The notes under the pieces: model-generated
What the model was told of the DNA's origin: nothing
The model's database searches: none
The model's input: the letters and a program-made list of their open reading frames with translations, nothing else
Shown: piece by piece, positions 23,212 through 35,200 of the stretch
Layout of the letters: every line of letters begins with the position of its first letter
Numbering within the stretch: position 1 is the stretch's first letter
Translations under genes and position numbers: made by a program
Assembly: GCF_047663525.1 (NCBI RefSeq)
Contig: NC_092602.1
Span: 5,773,501-5,837,500 of the forward strand
DNA length: 64,000 nt
Reading direction: 5' to 3'
Source: Anas platyrhynchos
Lineage: Eukaryota; Chordata; Aves; Anseriformes; Anatidae

Positions 23212-26200
23212 CTTGCAAAATTATTTTTGGTCATTTACAAGCATAGAAAAATCAAGATGGATAACTGCTACTTTCCAGCTAGGCAGAGGTTAACCAATGC
23301 AAAATCATCCTGTAAAATTTATGCAAGGAAAACTTCTGGTCTCTCTGCTGGACGGTATTCCTTGCAGTGCCTGACTTACGGGCAAACCCCACATGTTCAA
23401 AATCACTCACCAGCAAGACCTGCCCTGCTACGGGTATGAAAACAAGAGTTCATGAAGATCAATTTAGTGAAAATGAGACGATTTACAAGGTTCACGGTGG
23501 TTAAGAAAACTGAAAAGCACTTACAGAATATTGAAATCTTTGGAACTGGAAACATTATGACACCGAAAGAGACCATGCAAGCTTACCAGTACACAAAGAA
23601 GAGGAATTCAGTTAAAATTAAGTACAAGATGTAAAGGTTCACATAGAACAGCTCTGACCTAAAAATATCATCTAGGAGAAACTGTGAAGTACGAGATTCA
23701 ATTTAAAGGATTATTTTAAAATTTGTGATTTCATTTTTTTTCAGTTAATATCAGTTCAGATAACTCATGTTAGCAGGCAGCTGAAGAACTCTGTGGAAAT
23801 GTTAAATAGAGGTACAGGGAGGCAGTATTTCCATCACTGATGAGAAAAGACAGGTAATATTGAACAGCATTCATCAAGTAGAAGCTAATCATGAGCTCAA
23901 AAAAGAAGAAAAAGTGACAGCATAACAAACAAACAACTCCCTGAGATCAGGCATCTGATCTCAACATATCTTGCCTTTTGTTTTTAAGATGGAGGATCTA
24001 AACCAATTACTGTCCTCCTTTCACCCCATCTACCAGTTCTGAAATATTGGATACGTCTGTGCAAAAAAAAAAAAAAAAAAATAGACACACTCTGAAGTGT
24101 CTTATGCATGCAACACAAGCAGTTCAAAGTTACAAGTTTGAAATTCCCTTGCATACTGTGAAGTTTCTTTGCTGCAAAAAGAAAACAAAAACCACAACCT
24201 TCCATCACAACAGGAGGTAATCACCAATAACTGCTGAAAACATAAGATGATTTCAGCTAAATTTTAGATAAAAGTATTTTTGCCCCCTCAAAAGAATGAA
24301 TTACCTATAAATTTCACAGAAATAATCCACATCAAGAGAGAGCTCACATGAGGTTACAGTAGGAGCCCAGACTTACTTGACAGCAGAAGGTCCATTCAGG
24401 GATGCTTATAAACATACCAACTAGGAGGAAAGCTTCAGTGAGATCTCCCCATCAGTGAGACAAAAGCATCAGCAATGAGATAATGTTAATCCTGACAGCC
24501 ACAGCACTACCTTCTTCGGAGATTTATATCCTGACATGAAGAGGACCAAAGCCAGCTCTAGTTTAAAACTGTCGATGCCTGTGGAGTTCGAAATTGGTTT
24601 TGCATACAATATGCAAAACCCGAATTCAAACACGTGAACACCACACTTGGTGATGCTGATGCAGATTTGGGATCACGGGTCTCCCAGCTGCATGACTCAG
24701 GGGAACATTAAGACTTCTGGACACCATCCCTCAAGGTACGTCTGTTGGATGTCATGAACACCGCTCAAGGTTGAAAAGGAAAGTTTAGGATTTAGTATCT
24801 TACCTTATCTTGTGGTATTTACCTGCTCTATATTATTACCCATTTATGAGCCAGGATGGAAACAGAGATCTCAGTATTTGAATCTGATATTTAAGAAAAT
24901 AATACGTTGTGTGTTCAGTTAATATAGCTGAAACAAGCCTTACTAAAGATTTATTTACTTTTATGTTCAGCTAACACAAAAGAGTTGGAGGACCACTCAG
25001 CAGACTAGCTTTCAAGACAATGCAGCATCCTTGGGTTTTCAGATGCTTACCAAAGTGGAAATTGAACTTTTCCTATAGATGAAGCATTTATATTCCCCCT
25101 CTTTCCTGCATGGATGCCTGTCATCTAGTAAGAGGCAAGTCTATGCCACAGATTTGATATTTTTCTCCTCTCCAACATAAAAGTGCCTACAAAATTTATG
25201 CCTCAGATCTCTACTCTGCTGTCAAATTTGGTTAAAATTAGACAAAGATTTTAAAAAAGGGGGACAAAGATGGTTTCCCTAACTATATTTTCTTCAGAAA
25301 GCAGGTTACCAGTCAGTAACTGTAGGACTGCGTGCCTACACTCAAGTAGAAAAATAAAATCCCTTGGGGAAAACAAAGAAAACCCCAAACAGAAGAAACC
25401 CGGCTTTTCCATCACAGCTACATCGCCAGAACCAAACGGGGCTGGAATTCTTCATGAATACATTTCTGAGATCAACTGCTCTCCCAAAGACAGATTGTCA
25501 ACCTGTGACCAGCGTAATCAACCCAGGCAAAGTCCCTTCACGTCTGTGCGAGGTGAGTAATTATCATAATAGACATTAGTAATTAATTTCCGGCGTGATG
25601 TCAGCTGGTGCAGCAATGCCAAATAAGCGTCCTTGTCTAACACAGCCCAGCCGTCTGCACGGCTTCAGCCCCGTCTCCCTGATTAGGATGCGTGCTGATG
25701 TGCTGCTTAATGCAACCTGCCATCAAACAGCAAATACTTCCGAACTAAATGAGGAAATATGTCCGGCTTTACAGAGCGGCACTCCGGGGCCTAAGGAGGT
25801 TTCTCTCTTCCTTTACAAGGCACAAAGGCGATCACCGATGTAATGCTCCTGAATGACGCAATTTTACCTTCTAACCTCCCACCTCTGGGGGAAAAAGGAA
25901 TTGGATTAGGACAGCAAAGGAATTAATAAAGACAGCGTGGCCTCGCAGCATCTCTCAACCCTAGAGGTATTTATGGTGGCCTCTGCATTTCCCTGGTGAA
26001 TGTGAATTTCGAGGGTAAATTAGATGCAGCTGGACAGATTTATTCATAACACAGAGGTAGTCCTAAATAAAGCATTCCTGGTCTAGTTGCTTGCCAGGGA
26101 AAACACCGTGTTTTTACACCACAGACCACAGCTCCTTTCATCTGGTTGCTCACCTCCTGCTTCCTACTCCAGCAGCCCGAAGCACTCTCCTTCCCAATTA

Positions 26201-29200
26201 GTTATTAGCTTATCACATGCCTGAAGTATAACCACAAACAAACAGAATGAAATTAGGGGACGGGCAAAATAGGAAAGATGCAGGAAAGGGATAGATACTC
26301 TTCTCGAGGTGCCTGGAAACACGTCTGTCTGCAGCCTGGTCCCTGCCCTGGAGTGGGGCATCATGGTGGGGTTGCTGCATCCAGGAGGAGGCTGCTGCCA
26401 ATTGTGATCTCCGGTGGAATGTCACACATCAGTTATTTCTGTTACCTGTGTGAGTCTGGAAACTCCCCAAAAAGCCCTTCCTACAAGAAAGTATGTTTGA
26501 GAGCAGCTGTATTAGAAGCCATGAGTTTTCAGCAGGGTTACCAGAACAGTGTGGTTTTGACTTACCTTGCCACTGCTAAGATGTGCTGATGAAAGAAGCC
26601 ACCTGTGTCACTGGGGCTTCAGACCTACGATTATTATTTAGCTTCCTCTAATACAAGAGTCACACCACTCTCACCAGTTTGGAAGTAGCTTAGTTCAAAC
26701 ACCCAAGTGCACACACTGAAAAAACATCCTCCTAGGACTGCACACAGACATGTGCAAGGCTTGACACACTGCTCAGGATGTCCTCATTTCAGAGGTTCAG
26801 GGAGGGTATTATTCTGTTGTTTTTTGCTGTTTTGTTTGTTTTTTGGTGGTGGGGGGGGGTGTTTGGCTTGCTTTTGGTTGTGTTGGTTTTTTTTTTGTTT
26901 TTTTTTTTTTTTTTTGAGACTAGTTCCCCCTAGAGGATCACTGGTGCAGCACAGAGCTGGGACTCAGGAGCAGAGAATGCAAAATATTTACAGTGAATAG
27001 CAGGGAAGAAACAGTCATTAGCATGAAAGGTTCTTTTGTTAATTATGAAGGTGTAAAATTATTATAAAAGATAAATACCTGATTGGGCTCATTCAATAAC
27101 CAGCCAAAGCCTTTGACCCCAAAGGCTGCTTCATGAGCAGACACATCGAGACACGTGACAGGCTGACCATAGACAGAATGGAGAATTTTACCAGGATCTT
27201 CTCCTTTCAGGACATAGACGATGTCTTCTGCAGCTGCCACTGCCACTGGACTCCCCAGAACATCTGGAACCAGATTAAGGAAGTTGACCTAAAAAGAGCA
27301 GACTTTTTATTCTTATTTCAGGCTAAAATTCTTTTACATCTCTACTGCCATATGCTGAACTAGCAAAGCTATTGATAACTATTGGTTATCAGGAACCCTG
27401 AGTCATCCCAAATTCATTTCAGATGAAGTCTGAGTATCGATTTTGCTTCAGAAACAAGTTTAGCTCTTATGAAATCATGTATTTATGTCCTAAACCAAGA
27501 GAGAAGTCAGGACTTGACTACAAGACAACCCAAATTTAAACCCATCTTCTCTTAGGCCTCCAGTGTGACATTGGCCAGATTTATGCGGCCCTTCCCATTT
27601 CAGTACATGGTTAAGACACCACAGAAAAGTCTTACCATGGGAAGGGTTGAAATTCCATAACAGCACAACCGATTTCTAACCCAGCCTTAGAAGAGTGGTA
27701 TCTTGAGTGTTTCTTTTGTGTGTGGCAAACTGACATCTCACAGTCAGCAAATGCAGGCATACAATGGATCCAACTATGATGGAGCACAGTGTTGTTTTAA
27801 CATTTTTACTGTGATACTTCTTAAAATGTTTGGGGATTTTGTTTATTTTTGAGTACCATAAGATTGACTTAGCTTTGAAAGTGGGGATAAATCAGGAATG
27901 GCTTAGATCCCAACTTCATATCCATTAGCTATGCAGTCTTTTTTTTTTTTTCAATAGAAAAGAAGTTGCAAGACAATTTATTCTTACCACACTTCTTTCC
28001 CCTTTCCAAAAAATGTTGATACTCTGAGCCACAGTAGAACTTCAGAGAATGGGATTGCTTTTGATTTTTAATTAAAATAGTCTCAAAACTTTAGTGACAG
28101 AAGGTGCAACCTAAAGAAGCTGCACGACTACTTACAGCTTCACAAGTGATACTATTAGCTCATCTGCAGTATCCTGCCTCAGAATTAATCAGATAGCGTT
28201 GATCTGGAATGAGACCTTGAGTTTTAGCTCCAATTCTATGCGAGAAAACTGATTTACAAGATGAGCCAACTTAGTTTAATGTTGACAAAAAAAATAATTA
28301 AAAACAGCCAACCTCCTGCACCATATGGACTTCTATTCATTTTCACTTGTAGCTTAAGCCAGCATTTCACCCTTGCTCTTCAGTAATGAAAGGTTCATCC
28401 ATTAACCTGCTAAAAAATCGTAGCCTCTAACTGATAATGCTGTTATCTATTTCATGCAACACTCTTGTAAGATTTTTATAAGATTCCTCTAAACCATATC
28501 AAAAATAATTAGCAGATCAGGAGCTCTTGGAACGAAGCTGAGTAGCCTGGAGACTCACCAATTTCTGGATTTCAAATGTTCCTGTAGTTTGCCAGAATCC
28601 CTTGTCATCAGGGCTTTCCACTTTGACCTCGAAGCCAGATGCTGTTGCTACCGTTGCACCCTCTGAACCAAGAGCTAAGGCTTGTATCCTCTGATTGTGC
28701 TGGTAACGGTGGATTGGCTCTCGCCCTGTCATCAGGCTCCAAACACTAACAGTTCCTTATAATAAAAAAAAAAGTAAACACTCGTGTTATCTTAGAATTT
28801 AAGAAAACCTTGAAAGATCACCTGATGATATAAGCTTATAAACATTTTAATTAAAAAGCATGTATACAGAAAAGAGTTCAGAGCAGAACAGAATTTCAGG
28901 ATGCTACATAACAAATAATAGCTTCAGAGAAAACTTTCCAAAATTATGGGTGCAGGCATTACAGGCTGTGTTGCTTTCTATACAACACTGACTTTCGGAT
29001 AACATTGAGGAAACCTGCTCGACTTCTCTCCCTTTTCCACATTTGGAGAAGATCAGACTTAAGGAGGGACCTAAATTCTTACTCTACTACACACATACTT
29101 GATCTCAAGTACCACAGAAATAGTGAGGAAGAACCCACATCCAAACTTAAGTCCTTCTGTTGCACACATAAAAGTTTTAGAGTGAAAGACCTGAAGCTCT

Positions 29201-32200
29201 ACACACACAGCAGTCATTCTTTACAGTTAGTTTGCAACCAGCAGCAAAGCTCCCAATCCTGATACTCTGGAAAACTGAAAAAGCAAGAGTTCAATTCTCT
29301 CAGAAAGCCAAAAAGCGCAAACCTCGAGGAATACAGAAGTGCTAGTCGAGAGACGATGCATTTGCAATCGCACATTTTCCCTGCATAGATCACTGATACT
29401 CTATTTAAAAGCATGGTACATTAAAGCAATAATCTGAATAAAAGCAACCTTAAGCAATTAGGAGCGTATTACAGACCAGAAGGGCCAGACAGAATTGGAG
29501 ACTCCTGGGCCACCTTTGCACTGAATTAACTGAGAAGCAATCTTCAGACATGATAGACAGGACTGGAGCTGGAGGAGCCTTCCTTCTACTCAAGTACGGC
29601 CATTAATGATGAAATGATTAATGATAGCCATTCCTTCAAAAGGAGACATAAAAGCTCTGACAGACAGCTGTGGACGGGCACCAATGCCAGTTTGCAAACA
29701 CTCCTCCCGCGTCCCAAAGGAGGTGAAGCAAGAGTGTGGTAATGAAACTGCACATAGTGAAATGGTATCTAAATGAGTTTAAATTGATTTATGTTTGCTT
29801 TTGTAAAGATTATTTGGTATCTGGAAAGTGCTACCGATGTGAAATAATGCAGATAATCCTTAAGATCCCTGTCTAATGGCACTCCCACTGAATATTTATA
29901 TTCCTCGCCATGGGAATGAGTACCATAATGGGGACCATTTTTGTTTTATTAGGGATGCATATTTAAATTAATCTGCTATTTGCCTAAACAATTAGCTGCC
30001 TCTGTTTGTTTACACAAAGCCAAAACTGCAATTAGGCTTCCATCAAAAAGATAAGTCCCGACTAAAACTGTCCCAATGGAGTCATAAGAGCTCAGAGCAG
30101 AACTTCCCAAAATTACTTCTTAGCATAATGGTAATTATGTTAATTGCTTGAAAGGTAAATAACTGCTGAACTGGTTTTGAAAAACAGAACGCTGGCCTGC
30201 ATCACGCAGACTTACACTTAAAACAAGTTAACAAATACAAACGGATGGCACAGGCTGCAGTCTCCTCTGCCCGAGGCGCAGGCTTCGCAGCACACCTCAG
30301 TCCCTGCACTGCCAGTCCTCAGCTCCTCGCCACGGCAGAGGGGACAGGTCAAGCCTGAGCTCAGGACAGCTGTTTTAAACAAGCAAACAAAAAGGATGAT
30401 CCAAAATTTTGGTGGCATCAGGTCACGGATGTTAGACACGGATCTTTTCCTCAGACAGGGAATGTCACTGCTAAGCTCCTCCAGGCAGGGTACTTTCAAC
30501 TTTGTTTTTGCAGAAGGTTTATCCCAAATAAAGATCACTTTTGTGGAGGGAAAGAGGAAGCTGCTTTGCTTTTGGGGGGTCTTTTGTTTACACACCTCTG
30601 CAATAAGTATTTTCACAGTTTGTTTTCTTGCTTGTTTTTTACACACAAAGTTCTGCAAAATTCCAAAAAACATTCTAGTTACACAACCCCCTTCTGACCA
30701 CATAAGCAAACTGGGAAACCTGGAATTTAGAGTTCTGCTCTCCAGAACCAGGCAGCAAAGCCACTGTTATTGCATCTCAAACATCACAAAGAGAAGACAG
30801 TGAAAATGGAGCACGCAATAATACAATCTGTTCAAGACAGGTACGTGGCTTCCTACCAAATGTTCAATAGCAAAATCTGTCCAGGACACCTAAACATTTT
30901 ATCAGGCAAATACAGCGTGTGCAACACCTGATGCACAATATGGTGTGAAAATATCCCTAGTACGACCAACAAAACTAATTACTTGTAAGGTCACAAGTTA
31001 ACATCTGTTTAATGAGGCAGCACAACATAAGGAGCAAAAAGAAGAATTGCGAAGTGTTATTTCTCTTTGCATTCCTTTTATTAGGATGAACAACTATTTT
31101 CTCACAAAAAGATTACTTCTCCTCTCCTCCAAAACAGTGTTCTGTTCTGTATGTACATCCTCCATCCTCACTTCCAGTCAAAACAAGTTTATTCATTTGC
31201 ATATGACAGCAGGAAAAATTTATTTATGTATATTTTTATGCAGAAAAAGAAAACACTCCACTGTATTTATCAATAGGTAAAGCTATTACTAGTTCTAAAA
31301 GTGCTACCTCCAATGTTCTTTCTTCTCCATTTCATTGCAGAAACAGCAAAATATATTTATTGGTGTGTAAGCCTTTGTAACAGTTAATCTTGTTTGTGTA
31401 ATAGCACTAAAATGTCACCATTATAGTTAAAGATATTGGTGTGGCAACATAAAAAAAAATTAGGCATAAGATTTACCAGTGCAGATGAGATCACTGCTTT
31501 ACATAGTCTATCTTCCTGCCTCCAGCAGTGACCAGTTCATTTCCAAAGCAAAAATCTTTGCTAAGGTGAAGTTAAGGTTGCAAGCATACCATGTCTTTTT
31601 CCGTGTGAATACTGTGATCTTAAACACTTTAGAAAGTCATTCAGTCAAAGTTACAAGTAACACTTGCACAGCATGCTAAAATCTGCACCACCATTGTGAT
31701 TATCCCATTGAACTCTAACAGTAACTCCTGAAATTGATTTGGAAATTACAGCTTCAAGGTTATCAGTTCAAGGAAACAAGTTAAGGGCAAGAGGCTGATG
31801 AAGGTGGTGTGACTGCCCACACCTGACGTTACAATTGTTGTGCTGACGTCCTGGACTGTCCCTTCAGCCCAGGCTGCACAAAGAATCGAGGTCTGTAACT
31901 TCTAACCCAACACATTGTTGAGATGTGATCTCATGAAAGATCCACCTATTGCAATTCACTCTCGATTGCAGGATATTTGGATAAAACATTTAACTAGGAG
32001 TCCGTCGTGCCTTACGCAGCGTGCTGCTGTGTGGTCCAATTTTCACTAGCCTCAGCGAGCATCACACCCGCTCCTGCTTTATCAAAGGTGAACGGCTGGA
32101 AGCTGCTCTCCATCAACATCAACAGTGCTGGGCTCCAGTGCAGTGCCCTCCTGACAGCTGGAAGCACAAAGCCATCCTGCAAAAGCAGCTGGTTTTTCCA

Positions 32201-35200
32201 CCTGTCCTCACCTAGGTTTCTCACCGGTATAATAACCCAACACCTCTGCCACAAAACAAAGCACCTCTTCTCCTATAAACTAGCCTAATCCTCTAACGGG
32301 AAAAAGGCTGCATAAACACAGAGGCAAAAAAAAACATTAAATCAGGTTTACAACCATCATGACAGGGTGGCCCAGCATGTCCACGCTCCTAAAAGCTACC
32401 TGCAGCTAGCTGCTGCCCTCGGCTGAGCCGAGGGAGGGCCACGTCCTGGTGCACAGCATCCTGCGCTCAGCTCCCAGCCACACATTACATCAGCTCTCCC
32501 ACGTTACGATGCTGCTGTTACCTAAAAACAAAACAAACCACAGCGAATACAGAGCGATACGTATGCGAGAGCAGGGGCTCTGGACATGCTCCTGGTTTTC
32601 ATTTTCACTCACTCCAGCTCAGCCCAGCTGCAAGGAAAGGCCAGGAGCCGCTTAATTCCCATCATCTACGTGACGTTTTTCCTTTTTGTAGGTCGCAGTC
32701 CTGCCACTTCCTATTTTGATTGAAGCTCGTCAAAAAATAAACAAAACAAATCTGTTCCCCACCTCTGAAAACAGTTCCTATTTGTATTTTTTTTCCTCCA
32801 AGCTGGGAGCATAAATCTATTTCCTTATGATTTGGAGGTGCAGATGACAAAGCCTGTACTTCATTCCCAACTCGGTGACTCGAGAGGCAGAATTCTCTGA
32901 CCTAGGTGTAAAATCACACACCATTTAGCCAGGCCAAGGGTTTTGTATTGACAGCCACTTGCACACCTGTGTACATCTTACGTAAATAATTATACTGCTG
33001 CGTGCTATGTGCAGTTTTCTTCAAAGAAACCCAAAACACTCGCTTTCCTTAGTTTGATGCAGCCTGTTTCCTGCTGGAGCTATTTCACAGCAGGTCCTGG
33101 CACTTAGGGGAGGACTCCAAACATATTACTTCATTTCTGTCTCTGCAAACAGGGTACAGAAGGGACAACACCCGCAAGCAGCTCTAAGGGCATCGGAACG
33201 GACAAGACAGCAGATTTCCAGTCCCAGAAAGCGGCACTGCCAAAATTCCCTTCCTGGAGCCTGCCAACAAGCAAGCGCCACTTCTGATCCCTGCAGAAGC
33301 CACCTTCCCCTTCTCCAGGATGCTTTGTGTCTTGCAAAGGGCCCCCACGTCCTCCCCACACGTCTCAGCGCACTCCCGTAAGCAGGAGCACCACCCCGTC
33401 TTGCCTACACGAGTATGAAGCGCTGCATTCAAAAACCCCAAAAAGACCAAAACCCCAAACCCAACACCCAAGTATGTTCTCTTGTCGCACCACATTGTTT
33501 TCAAGTCAAACTATGAGACTCCGGAGGGCGGGGGGAGGGTGATGGCTAAAGTAGACTGCTGTTTCCCAAAAGCTGTGGCTCGCAGCCAAAGGCAGGCAAG
33601 CATGGAGCAGATGGAGTCCTGGCAAGGCCCCTACTGTCCCTGCATTAGCAGCATCTGCTCATTACCCAGAACCCTCGCCTGCTTTATCTAATGCTCCAGG
33701 AAAAGCATTTTGATTTGATTCATTTCAGTTCAGTAACGTGCAACACAATTAGTGGTAAAATCAAACTGGAGGGCTGCCAGTGCTGACAATAGGAAACAAG
33801 GCAGAAGAAATATGAGGCCAGTGGGTTGGAATTCAAAAATCACAACTGTGGATCAAGTTGCCAAGTCCCGTTGCCCCAGGTGTACATGCAGTGCCCCCAC
33901 TGAGTATTGGCATGGGCAGAGGAAACTTCATTTTCTCCCCATACATTTCTCTCTCATTTACCTCTCCTTGCAGCTTGTTCCTTGGAGGATGACACCGTCG
34001 GAAACGTTCACCAAAAGTCACAATTCAATTTTTCTTTAGTGCCATCGCGGAGTTACAATTCACCTTGGATGCAGGCATCCCAGTAAGACAAACCTTTTTC
34101 CTTGCTGTATTTCCTATGCCTTGGGAAGTGTTTGCTACTACCGAACCAGAAAGCAGTGCTGCAAGGCAGGCACGGCACAAGCAGAATCTGCCTGTTAGCT
34201 CTTCCCTGTGATCAGATGCCAAGGACATCACTGCGTGAGCTCTGTTGAACTGGGAGAAACTGATGTTATCTGAACGAGTCTGCTAGCCAGGGATTCGACA
34301 GAGAAGTCTAGACTCTTTGCCTGACAGCACCACCTCCAACACTAGCAGATGGTTTCTCTGTGTTAGTCAAACTTACAAACAAAGAGAAAAGGGAGCTGGA
34401 AAAGTACAACAAAGAACAATCAAACACATTATCTTCAAAGCCGCCCTCCCCCCCCAAGTTGAAAATAATTCTCTCCACCAAACTGTAAATATGTGCTTTC
34501 AGATTCCCGTTAGTAAACATTTCTAAAAACAGTTTTTACAATTCCCTGTTCACATAGAAACTAATCTATTCTGACCAGGGTTCTCAAATCAGAGTAACTG
34601 CCATATCACAGAGCCCATTAAAATTTCTACCCAAAAGAATAAAAGATGCAGAGCTTTATGCAAACTAACATAGTCACAGCACACACAGGACTGACGACAA
34701 GGAGTGTGACAGAAAAAAACCCGAGACAGATTATTAGATTAGTCAGTGGGAGACTAGAAAACAAACAAAAGAACCTCTGCTATATTCATTGTTTTGCACA
34801 TTGGACGAAAAGCCAACACTTAAAACCCTCACTGTTATAATTTCCTATGTCTCAAGTAAATAATATTAATGACTGTTTTGTAATACCAGACTCGCTGTTG
34901 TCAGAAAATGTTTCCTATCAACAATTCTTAGCCCCAGAAAACAGTAATAGCACAACCCTGACTAGAAACAACACTACGAAAGCTGAGCATCTTAAACATT
35001 TATTTTTCAGATATAAAACATATAATTTACTTATAAAATAAAACATAAGGATTAGAGATTTTGTTTGGATTGCCCATTTTTGGTTTTGCTTCCACATGCA
35101 AAAATGCCAAGATTGTAGTATGTGTGCAATGATCTCTATCTTAAAAAACAAAACAAAACAAAAGCACACAAAAGGAAAAAAAAAAACGAAAACCCCACTG

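Larger units (their letters stand above)
17147..27078 (-). other. FBXW8: FBXW8 intron 7
   Basis: A 9.9-kb intron. It contains CT/T tracts at 17417-17451 and 20491-20515, a T23 run at 23186-23208, an A19 run at 24063-24081, a perfect hairpin at 24596-24620, a 22-bp direct repeat pair at 20018 and 20067, a CpG-bearing candidate conserved stretch at 25555-25865, and a G/T-rich tract at 26818-26915. No gene is recognised. Confidence 0.85.

Noticed and set aside
30218..30803. Opposed 163- and 135-codon frames in FBXW8 intron 5
   Set aside because: They overlap on opposite strands, have T/A-rich runs and no family features, and lack exon borders.
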